Part shown: piece after piece, positions 1 to 6,771 of the stretch
How the letters are laid out: every line of letters starts with the position of its first letter
Numbering within the stretch: position 1 is the stretch's first letter
Assembly: GCA_009908535.1 (NCBI GenBank)
Contig: JAAAOD010000230.1
Coordinates: 1 to 14,769, forward strand
Direction: 5' to 3'
Source of the DNA: Verrucomicrobiota bacterium
GTDB taxonomy: Bacteria; Verrucomicrobiota; Verrucomicrobiia; Opitutales; Oceanipulchritudinaceae
DNA length: 14,769 bases
Translations under genes and position numbers: made by a program
Notes under the pieces: model-generated
What the model saw: only the letters and a program-made list of their open reading frames with translations
What the model was told of the DNA's origin: nothing
The model's database searches: none

Positions 1-1909
1 GTCCCCCTTCATGAAGGATCTCGACGGCGCCGTTGCTCTGGTAGCGACCGTAGCGGTTGTCGCGCGTGTAGATCTCCGACGACCAGACATACCGGCTGTA
101 GCCTTTCATGCTGACCATCCATCCCGGCTGGCGGGCGACGGCGTGGGCGGCGAAGGGAAAGCTCCACATGCCGGAAAGGGATTCGGCCTGTATGCCCGCC
201 TTGGCCACCTCCGCGCCGAGAGCGCCGCCGGGGTAGCCCCAGAGCCTCATGTAAGCGGCGGCCACTTCCGGATCCGGCGTTGCGCCCGTCTCCGGGTGGG
301 GATAGGCGGCAAGGGCGGCGAAGGTGTCCCGCTGGCCGGCGATGCTGCCGCTGAAGGGGTGACGCCCGCTCAGGCCGATGGGCCAATCCTTTTCCTGGGA
401 ATAAATCCGCATGGCGAGGACGGCGCGCCGCAAGGCGGTGTGAGCGTTCTGCGTGAGGACAAACGGAGTCTCCCGCAACTCGTCGATGATATCGCCGAGA
501 GTGGAAAAGGCCCCGACGGCGTAGGCGGGATAATGGCCGTTGTGGTGAAACGCGGTGCCGTCCGGTTTAAGACCGAGGCCGTCCCCGGGTTCCACCGTGG
601 CGAGGCTTGCGGAGAGGGCATCGCGGAAGGCCTTCACCCACCGCGCCCGCAGGGAGGGGTCCTCCTCCATGAGAAGGCCGAGAAGCTGCCCTTCGCTGAT
701 CGTGTGGTAATAATCGAGGTTCGGATGCATCTCCGGCCCGAGGAGCTGACCCGCGCGGGTGTACCATTGCACGGCGGCGCGGCATTCCTCGACAAGGCCC
801 GCTTCGGCGAGCGCGTCGCGCATGAGGAAATGCGCCTTGAAGTATTCGCGCGCCTGATACCCGAAGTGATGAATGCAGCCCTGGTTGCTGCCGTCGGCCC
901 AGCCCTGGTTAAGCAGGTGGCGCGCCCCGAGAAGGAAAACGTTCCGAAGGCGTTTCCGCTGGGCGGGTTCTTCCGCGTGATGGAAATTCCGGGCGATGGT
1001 GAGCAGAAGCCCGCCGAATTCTCGGAAGTCGTGGCGCCATCCGGCGTTTTCCACGACCGCGCGCAGGTCCGGGGGATAGGCCATTTTCGGGTAACTGTTG
1101 TAGAAGATGTGGTTCCCGCGGACCTTGCCATCCACTTCCTCGATGCCAAAGGAACGCAGCTCTTCCTCCGCCCATGCGACCTCGGATTCCGATACGCTCC
1201 CGTTGCCGACAAGGCGCTCCTGGTAGGAAGCGGCGAGTTCCTCCGCAGCCGTGATCTCTTCCGGCGAAGCGGTGTACACCGGGCCCGGCGTACGGTTGCG
1301 CTCGGAAAGGAGGGGCTCCCAGTGGTTTTTGTCCATGCCCGCGCGTACGAAGGGTGCCTGCGCGTCCGCGTACTGGTGGCGCGAATCCATTTCCCGTGCG
1401 AAGACAAACTGGTCGAAATGCATTCGTCCGCCGGTCGGGACCTCCGTCCCTTCGAGGGAAATCCGCAGGGCGTCGTAGGAAGAGGGAACATCGCCTTCCA
1501 TGTCGCGGTAGGGAATGAACCCGGTCCGCCAGCCGGTGAAATCAAGGCCGAAGGAAAACGCGGTCGCGACGGTCCCGCTTTCCAGGAATTCCACCCGGAG
1601 GGACGTGGTCGGCAAGGCCTCCTCGAGGTGGACCCAGAAGCTGAAGCTGCTGACATAACCGGTGGGATCGCCGAGGGGGCCTTCGTAGCGGAGGAAATCC
1701 CCGCTGCCCGTCCACTCCCAGCGGAGGGAGCGGTCCCCCTGCAGACGGGGTGAAGTGACCACGGCCAATCCGCCGCCGTCGCTGGTCGTCCAGTTTGCCG
1801 GGACGGAACCGTTCTCGAAAAGGGCGAAGGGGGAATCCGCAAGAAGGAGGGTGCAGGCCCCCAAAAGGGCGGAAAGCAGAAGAGCGGAAGGCTTCCAAGA
1901 GGGATTCAT
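1..1909 (-). CDS. Secreted polysaccharide lyase family 8, chondroitin sulfate ABC lyase-like (C-terminus beyond window)
   Basis: The reading frame from ATG 1909-1907 stays open to base 2, giving about 636 residues; the C-terminal beta domains lie outside the window. Residues 1-25 form a signal peptide (MNPSWKPSALLLSALLGACT...). Residues 27 to about 190 resemble the lyase N-terminal jelly-roll domain, including DFTGWRTGFIPYRDM. The alpha/alpha-toroid catalytic domain follows. Four motifs match those I recall from Proteus vulgaris chondroitinase ABC I: KPDGTAFHHNGHYPAY, SGRHPF, VWSSEIY and DNRYGRYQSNG. They place the catalytic His, Tyr, Arg and Glu at H456, Y463, R516 and E612, with spacings close to the known H501/Y508/R560/E653. 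Such enzymes cleave chondroitin/dermatan sulfate or hyaluronan by beta-elimination outside the cytoplasm or in the periplasm. The gene is divergent from a second PL8 lyase. No Shine-Dalgarno site is visible. LGAC could be read as a weak lipobox, but the hydrophobic stretch continues past it. Exact substrate is inferred. Confidence 0.9.
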   Translation of the reverse strand, partial: MNPSWKPSALLLSALLGACTLLLADSPFALFENGSVPANWTTSDGGGLAVVTSPRLQGDRSLRWEWTGSGDFLRYEGPLGDPTGYVSSFSFWVHLEEALPTTSLRVEFLESGTVATAFSFGLDFTGWRTGFIPYRDMEGDVPSSYDALRISLEGTEVPTGGRMHFDQFVFAREMDSRHQYADAQAPFVRAGMDKNHWEPLLSERNRTPGPVYTASPEEITAAEELAASYQERLVGNGSVSESEVAWAEEELRSFGIEEVDGKVRGNHIFYNSYPKMAYPPDLRAVVENAGWRHDFREFGGLLLTIARNFHHAEEPAQRKRLRNVFLLGARHLLNQGWADGSNQGCIHHFGYQAREYFKAHFLMRDALAEAGLVEECRAAVQWYTRAGQLLGPEMHPNLDYYHTISEGQLLGLLMEEDPSLRARWVKAFRDALSASLATVEPGDGLGLKPDGTAFHHNGHYPAYAVGAFSTLGDIIDELRETPFVLTQNAHTALRRAVLAMRIYSQEKDWPIGLSGRHPFSGSIAGQRDTFAALAAYPHPETGATPDPEVAAAYMRLWGYPGGALGAEVAKAGIQAESLSGMWSFPFAAHAVARQPGWMVSMKGYSRYVWSSEIYTRDNRYGRYQSNGAVEILHEGG

Positions 1910-2030
1910 GGGATGGACGATAATTAATCGGTAAAGTTAAATAAAGCCAATTTTGAACAAATTTTATTGACTCAAACTGCAGAGCGGTTTCTGAGGATTC
2001 ATGATCAGGAGCGGACGCGGGAGGGGGTTG
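1910..2030. promoter_or_regulatory. Divergent intergenic region between the two PL8 lyase genes
   Basis: This 121-bp stretch is markedly AT-rich (about 1920-1975) within GC-rich surroundings and lies between two genes reading outward, so it must hold both promoters. On the minus strand TTGGCT, a 17-base spacer and TTAATT form a loose -35/-10 pair ahead of the ABC-like lyase. On the plus strand TTGACT near 1968 is a possible -35 without a good -10. GGAGGGGG sits a few bases before ATG 2031. No clear operator palindrome was found. The specific boxes are weak guesses; the regulatory role of the region is inferred from gene arrangement. Confidence 0.45.
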
Positions 2031-4427
2031 ATGCGGATTCGTGTGGCGGGGTGCCTTGGCTGGCTGGGGATGACCGGGTTCGGCGGGGTTGTTTCGGGGA
2101 CGGCGATGACGGAAGGGGAGGCGTTGGCGGTGCTGAAGGAGCGCCTTGCGGCGGAATACGGGGGTTCATCGTCGGCGGGCGAGGTGGCGGGGATCCTCGC
2201 GCAACTGGAAGCGGCGGGGACGTTCGCGGACCTCGGCTACGGGGGAACAGATGCCTATGAGGAACACCTGGAACGGCTCACGGACATGGCCTGGTGGTAC
2301 CGGCAGACGGCGGATGCCGGCGCCGCGGATGCCGCTTTGCTGGCGGACCTCGCCGATGGCCTCGACTGGTGGTTGCGGGAGGATTTCACGGATGGCAACT
2401 GGTGGTGGCGGATGATCGGTTTCCCGCGGCGACTCGCGCCCATCCTCAACACCGTGGGAGAGGAACTCGAGGCGGCGCACGGGGAGGTTCATTCCCGCTT
2501 GCTGGCGTATTACTCGCGTGTCCACGACGAACTCCTTGTCGACCCCCGCGGCGGCGGAGCGAACCTTGCCGACATGAGCTACTTTGCGCTGCAAGGGGCG
2601 ATTCACGAAGAATCGATTGCGAGGATCGATACGCTGCGAGAGGAAGGCTTCGGAGCGGCGCTGGCGATCCAATCCTCCTCCTCGGAGGCGGACGGTCTGC
2701 GGGTGGACGGGGCCCTCATGGCGCACGGACCGCAGTTGTACAACGGCACCTACGGCCACGAACACCTGCGGTCGGGATTGCATGGCATGGCTCTGCTGCG
2801 GGGGACCCCGTGGGATCTTGGCGAAGCGGGGATGGTCTTTGCGGAGACGCTGCTCCTTGAAGGGGTGGCCGCGCTGGTCCACGGCGACTGGCTGGACTAC
2901 AACGCCATGGGTCGGGCTTTGGCCCGGGAGGGATCCCACCGCCAGGGAGCGGCTTTTCTCGACGATATTGACCGCCTGCTCGCTCTCGGTTCCACGCGCG
3001 GCGCCGAACTGGAAGCCCTTCGCGATGAGATCGCCGGAGACGATGCCACGACGGGCGGTGGCGTCCGCTCCCTTTGGACGGCCGGTTTCGTCAGCATGCA
3101 GCAGCCGGGTTTCTACACCTCCGTGCGCATGGTGTCGCAGCGGAATGAATACAATGAAAGCGGCGGCGGGCAGGGGCTGAAGAACCGTTATTTCGGCGAC
3201 GGGGTGAATTTTCTTCTCGTGCACGGAAACGAATACGACGGCATCCAGCCCCTGTGGAACTACGAACGGCTGCCCGGGATCACGGCCGAACAGGACGGGA
3301 CGACAAGTCCGGAAACGGACTGGGGTGTCCGCGGGCGGAACCGGTTCGCCGGTGCGGTGACCGACGGTACCGCCGCCGTCGCCGCGATGCGCCTCGAGCA
3401 CGATGGCCTGCGTGGCTGGAAGGCATGGTTCCTTTTCGACGGCATCGTGGTCGCGCTCGGAAGCGACCTTCGCGCCCCGGAGTCCACCGCTCCGGTGTTC
3501 ACGACCCTGAACCAGGCCCTCGCCTCGACGGAGGCGCGCTATGGCCACGGCGGGGATGCGGGCGGGATTCCGGAAGAAGGCGACCTTCAATGGGACGGTT
3601 CCGGCTGGGCATGGCAGGGAGGCATCGGCTATTTTATCCCGGCAGGAAACGATGTCGTGAATTTGCAACGACAAATCGTGAGCGGACGCTGGAGCGAGAT
3701 CGGAACCGGAAGCGACACGCTTTTTTCAAGGGAGGTCTTTACGCTGGGCCTCGATCACGGCGTCCGGCCCGACGGGGCCTCGTATGCCTATTTCGCTTTT
3801 CCGGCCGTGGACGCCGCTGCCGCGCAGGCCGTTGCCGCCGAACCCGGAGTGGAAATACTGCGCAGGGATACCCGTGCCCTCGTGGTGCGGCATCCGGGCA
3901 GCGGACGCACCGGAATCGTATTCCTCCGCGGGGAGGAACCGGTTCTCCTCCCCGGGGGCATGACCGTTGCCAGCGACAGGCAGGCCTTGGTCCTGCTGCG
4001 GGAGGGCGACGGGCTCTACGATTTTTATGCCGCCGATCCGCTGTACGAGGCCGGTACCGTCACCTTGACCTTGAACCGCCCCCTCGAAGGCACGGATGCG
4101 GTACCGGGTGCGGAGCCGACCGCCTTCACGGTGCCATTGCCAACGGGCGATCACCAGGGCGGCACGACGCGCGCGCCCGCCATCGGCGAACTTGCCCCCG
4201 ATCTGCTCCGGACGCATCGCGGCGGGGCGGGATCCCCGGAGCTACGGGCGCGCTCCCGAACGGGCTGGGCCTACCAACTGGAGCAGTCCCCGACCATGGA
4301 GGCGGGGAGCTGGGAGGCCCATGGGGAAGCGGTCCCGGGCACAGGAGGCGAGCTCGAATTTCCGATCGCCGAACCGGGGGCGGGATCCCCGGATTTCTAT
4401 CGCATACGGATCTTTCCCGAGCCTTGA
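2031..4427 (+). CDS. Secreted polysaccharide lyase family 8, chondroitin AC/hyaluronate lyase-like
   Basis: The 798-residue product starts with a signal peptide (MRIRVAGCLGWLGMTGFGGVV, then SGTA before MTEGE). ATG 2031 is preferred over ATG 2001 because GGAGGGGG lies just upstream and the signal peptide then begins normally. The alpha-toroid domain spans roughly residues 30-370. It carries GANLADM (N178), DGALMAHGPQLYNGTYG (H232 and Y241, nine apart), GRALAR (R295 and R299) and RNEYNES (E373 or E376). These match the Asn/His/Tyr/Arg/Arg/Glu set of chondroitin AC and hyaluronate lyases, and the Y-to-first-R spacing of 54 equals that of AC lyase (234 to 288). GLKNRYFGDGVNFL and WNYERLPGIT open the beta-sandwich region. 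The last 75 residues (YQLEQSP...FYRIRIFPEP) form a separate tail module like those on other secreted proteins of this phylum. It probably cleaves unsaturated-product-forming bonds in glycosaminoglycans outside the cytoplasm, alongside the divergent ABC-like lyase. Substrate specificity cannot be read from sequence alone. Confidence 0.92.
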   Translation: MRIRVAGCLGWLGMTGFGGVVSGTAMTEGEALAVLKERLAAEYGGSSSAGEVAGILAQLEAAGTFADLGYGGTDAYEEHLERLTDMAWWYRQTADAGAADAALLADLADGLDWWLREDFTDGNWWWRMIGFPRRLAPILNTVGEELEAAHGEVHSRLLAYYSRVHDELLVDPRGGGANLADMSYFALQGAIHEESIARIDTLREEGFGAALAIQSSSSEADGLRVDGALMAHGPQLYNGTYGHEHLRSGLHGMALLRGTPWDLGEAGMVFAETLLLEGVAALVHGDWLDYNAMGRALAREGSHRQGAAFLDDIDRLLALGSTRGAELEALRDEIAGDDATTGGGVRSLWTAGFVSMQQPGFYTSVRMVSQRNEYNESGGGQGLKNRYFGDGVNFLLVHGNEYDGIQPLWNYERLPGITAEQDGTTSPETDWGVRGRNRFAGAVTDGTAAVAAMRLEHDGLRGWKAWFLFDGIVVALGSDLRAPESTAPVFTTLNQALASTEARYGHGGDAGGIPEEGDLQWDGSGWAWQGGIGYFIPAGNDVVNLQRQIVSGRWSEIGTGSDTLFSREVFTLGLDHGVRPDGASYAYFAFPAVDAAAAQAVAAEPGVEILRRDTRALVVRHPGSGRTGIVFLRGEEPVLLPGGMTVASDRQALVLLREGDGLYDFYAADPLYEAGTVTLTLNRPLEGTDAVPGAEPTAFTVPLPTGDHQGGTTRAPAIGELAPDLLRTHRGGAGSPELRARSRTGWAYQLEQSPTMEAGSWEAHGEAVPGTGGELEFPIAEPGAGSPDFYRIRIFPEP

Positions 4428-4452
4428 GGAGGAGCCCGTCCGCTCAGGCTTT
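4420..4452. terminator. Possible bidirectional hairpin covering two convergent stop codons
   Basis: AGCCTTGAG (4420-4428) can pair with CTCAGGCT (4443-4450) through eight base pairs with one bulged T, leaving a 14-nt loop. TTT follows on the plus side. The hairpin lies across the ends of the PL8 lyase gene and the convergent metX gene, whose stop codons are only 16 bp apart. The T-run is short, so intrinsic termination would be weak. Inferred from structure and position only. Confidence 0.35.
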
Positions 4453-5592
4453 CAGGAAGGCGGTGACCAGCTTGTACAGCTCGGGAGCGTGGACGAGGAA
4501 GCTGTCGTGACCGAGGGACATGTCCACTTCGGCGTAGGAGGCACGTTTGCCGCAGCGGAGCAGGGCGTGGACGATGGCGCGGTTCTGCGCGGTAGGAAAG
4601 AGCCAGTCGCTGGTGAAGCCGACAACGAGAGTCTCCGCCGCCACCGCCTGTAGTTGCTCTTCCATACGCTCTTCCGCCCCGTAAAGGTCGAAACGGTCGA
4701 GGGCCTTGGTGAGATAAAGGTAGGAATTGGCGTCAAAACGGTTGATGAAGGACTGGCCCTGGTAGCGGAGGTAGCTCTCCACCTCGAATTCCGCGTCGAA
4801 AAGCTGACGGGCGGCCTTCTTTGTCGTGACCCGGTCACGACCGAATTTCTCCTGCAGCCCGGCGTCGCTGAGATAGGTGATGTGCGCCATCATGCGGGCG
4901 ACGGCAAGACCCACATCCGGGCCTTCGTCTTCCGCGTATCGTCCGTTGTTCCATGCCGGGTCCTGCATGATGGCGAGGCGGCCCACTTCGTTGAAGGCGA
5001 TGGCCTGCGCGTTCTGGCGGGCGGTGGTGGCCAGCGGGAGGAGTTTTTTTACAAAGCCGGGGAAGGCGATCCCCCATTGCAGCACCTGCATGCCGCCCAT
5101 GGAGCCGCCGATCACCGCCGCCAGCTCATGGATCCCGAGCCCTTCCGTCAGGAGCAGATGCTGGGCGCGGACCATGTCGCCGATCGTGACAAGGGGAAAA
5201 TCGAGATGGTAGGGGCGCCCGGTCTCCGGGTTGTTGCTCGCGGGCCCGGTCGAGCCCTGGCAACCCCCGAGGCAGTTGCTGCAGATGACGAAGAAGCGGT
5301 TGGTGTCCAGAGGCTTGCCGGGGCCGATGATATTGTTCCACCAGCCCGCTTTGCGGTCCTTGAGGTCGTGGATGCCCGCGCAGTGGTGATCCCCGCTGAG
5401 GGCGTGGCAGACGAGAATGGCGTTGTTGCGGCGGCTGTTCAGCTGTCCGTAAGTCTCGTAGCGCAGAGTCAGCTCCGGGAGGGTATCCCCGGAGTCACAG
5501 GTGAAGCTGTGCGGCCAGTGGAAATCCTTCCACTGGACAAGACCCACTTCGCCGGGGTCCTCCTGGGTGCTTGTGGTGGGCGGTTCCAGCAT
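4444..5592 (-). CDS. metX: Homoserine O-acetyltransferase (MetX family, alpha/beta hydrolase)
   Basis: The 382-residue protein has the usual MetX length and layout. Motifs include LRYETYGQLN (residues 43-52), NAILVCHALSGDHH (57-70), NCLGGCQGSTGP (106-117), the nucleophile elbow GGSMGGMQ with Ser164, SDWLFP with Asp329, and GHDSF with His362, completing the Ser/Asp/His triad. The enzyme acylates L-homoserine, usually from acetyl-CoA, for the sulfhydrylation route to methionine in the cytoplasm. Some family members use succinyl-CoA, and I cannot exclude that here. ATG 5592 has no ribosome-binding site. An in-frame GTG at residue 16, preceded by AGGAGG, would begin at the VGLVQ segment where many homologues align, so the start is uncertain. 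It ends convergently with the PL8 lyase. It lies 112 bp downstream of the secreted protein at 5705-6652 on the same strand; no metY or metW is visible. Confidence 0.93.
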   Translation of the reverse strand: MLEPPTTSTQEDPGEVGLVQWKDFHWPHSFTCDSGDTLPELTLRYETYGQLNSRRNNAILVCHALSGDHHCAGIHDLKDRKAGWWNNIIGPGKPLDTNRFFVICSNCLGGCQGSTGPASNNPETGRPYHLDFPLVTIGDMVRAQHLLLTEGLGIHELAAVIGGSMGGMQVLQWGIAFPGFVKKLLPLATTARQNAQAIAFNEVGRLAIMQDPAWNNGRYAEDEGPDVGLAVARMMAHITYLSDAGLQEKFGRDRVTTKKAARQLFDAEFEVESYLRYQGQSFINRFDANSYLYLTKALDRFDLYGAEERMEEQLQAVAAETLVVGFTSDWLFPTAQNRAIVHALLRCGKRASYAEVDMSLGHDSFLVHAPELYKLVTAFLKA

Positions 5593-5704
5593 TGGACGTC
5601 ACGAAAAAGGAAATTTGGCGCCGCCTCCACCCTGAAATGTAGGATCCTCCTCCGGCGCTTAGCCTCGCCCCGGACGTAGCCTCCGCCGACTTTACCCCTT
5701 GCGT

Positions 5705-6652
5705 TCACCCGCGGGGAATTTCGAGCCATCCCGGACCATCCCGGAACCAGCGGGGGGCGTTGGTGCCCCTTTCATAATAGAGCCATTTTCCTTTGCCGGA
5801 ACTGTAGAGCCACGGGTATTGCCACTCGGACAGGTAACAGCTGCCAAGATGGCGCTCATAGACCCATGTTCCAAACGGATCCCCGCCGAGAATATACCAC
5901 CAGCCATGATCCTGGTGCCAGATGTAGGGATAGGCGATTTCGGCGAACCAGCCCAGCCACGGGCTTTTTCCCCATGAGCCGGAGCGCTTCTCGGTCGCGA
6001 AGGGGACAAGATCGAGAAATGAACTCAGCCCGATCCTTTTCGTCGCTTGAAAGGTCCCTTGTCCCCCGCTCCCCCGCCATGTGCCACTGAGACGATTTCC
6101 CGATCCTGAACCGGAAATGCGCGTTCCAAGGTACGAAGTGGTGCTTAAGTCGCCGTTGAAACTCAACCGGCCTTTGCCGCCTTCCGAACCATAACGCGAT
6201 TCGCTGAGGAACCAGAAACGTCCATCGGGAAGGAGGGCCGCGTACACCTCGCCCTCGATGCTTCCGGAAAAAGTGCCTGTGAAGAAGCCCGCGCGCGAAC
6301 CGTGGACGCCTTCGGGACGAACGCGTCTGGCGGTGAAGGTCACTCCGGGAGCGGTTCCGGAAAGGCCGGTCTGGCTGAAACGTCCCGAAGCCGTTCCATT
6401 GCCGACCCATACGTTGAAGCGGCCGCTCGTGTCAACGGTGGTCGAGGTCGCGTAGCTTTCGCCGGAAGACTCGTTATATAGGGCAACGTAGGCGGTGTAA
6501 CCGTCCACGGCGACAACAAAGTCGCCCATCTCCTGTCCCGAAAAGGTGCCGACATACAATCCGGCCGCTATCTGGCCCGGCAACGGGTGAAAGGTGAGAA
6601 GAAAAAGCGTGGGGACCCATGCCCGGAAAAAGAAGGAAAATAAGGCGTTCAT
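5705..6652 (-). CDS. Secreted protein with two repeated beta modules and a W/Y-rich C-terminal tail, function unknown
   Basis: The 315-residue product begins with a signal peptide (FSFFFRAWVPTLFLLTFHPLPGQ). Residues 30-110 and 121-205 look like two diverged copies of one module. Each starts G-[LF]-x-x-GTFSG and closes with an SG[TR]-rich strand and FTARR or FQATK. Residues 227-306 form an aromatic tail: SPWLGWF, YIWHQDHGWWY, WQYPWLY, GKWLYYERGTNAPRWF. I recall similar tails on secreted proteins of Opitutae-type Verrucomicrobiota, where their role is not established. No catalytic motif was recognised. An envelope or cell-surface location is inferred from the signal peptide and composition. It reads in the same direction as metX but has no functional link to it. 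The start is ATG 6652, with an AT-rich stretch upstream and no Shine-Dalgarno site. Confidence 0.8.
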   Translation of the reverse strand: MNALFSFFFRAWVPTLFLLTFHPLPGQIAAGLYVGTFSGQEMGDFVVAVDGYTAYVALYNESSGESYATSTTVDTSGRFNVWVGNGTASGRFSQTGLSGTAPGVTFTARRVRPEGVHGSRAGFFTGTFSGSIEGEVYAALLPDGRFWFLSESRYGSEGGKGRLSFNGDLSTTSYLGTRISGSGSGNRLSGTWRGSGGQGTFQATKRIGLSSFLDLVPFATEKRSGSWGKSPWLGWFAEIAYPYIWHQDHGWWYILGGDPFGTWVYERHLGSCYLSEWQYPWLYSSGKGKWLYYERGTNAPRWFRDGPGWLEIPRG

Positions 6653-6771
6653 TTTTGACTAAATTTTCTGCCTTCACCGGAAAGGCAATGCTAAATCGGC
6701 TTGATGGCGTCGGGCTCGCGGGCAGACTTCGGGCTCATGGCGGACATGAGCGTGTCGGACCCCCGGACTCC
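6653..6771. promoter_or_regulatory. Divergent intergenic region between the secreted protein and the potassium channel
   Basis: These 119 bp separate outward-facing genes and should contain both promoters. The first 20 bases (6653-6672) are AT-rich and probably serve the minus-strand gene. The rest is GC-rich without recognisable -35/-10 boxes. ATG 6737 opens a 12-codon ORF whose TGA overlaps the channel ATG as ATGA. Nothing else was identified. Confidence 0.3.

Noticed and set aside
11..1753. 580-codon plus-strand ORF opposite the ABC-like lyase
   Set aside because: It is the codon-aligned antisense of a frame carrying all PL8 catalytic motifs and a signal peptide; long antisense frames are expected at this GC content.
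634..1842. 402-codon minus-strand ORF
   Set aside because: It is a different frame of the same strand, very rich in Arg, Ser and Pro, and overlaps the recognisable PL8 frame.
2166..3674. 502-codon minus-strand ORF
   Set aside because: It is antisense to the second PL8 lyase and has no recognisable motif.
3254..4510. 418-codon plus-strand ORF
   Set aside because: It is an Arg/Gly-rich shifted frame of the PL8 lyase that runs into metX.
5593..5704. Terminator or riboswitch (for example SAM) between the secreted protein and metX
   Set aside because: No convincing long stem, T-run or SAM-riboswitch core could be found in these 112 bases.
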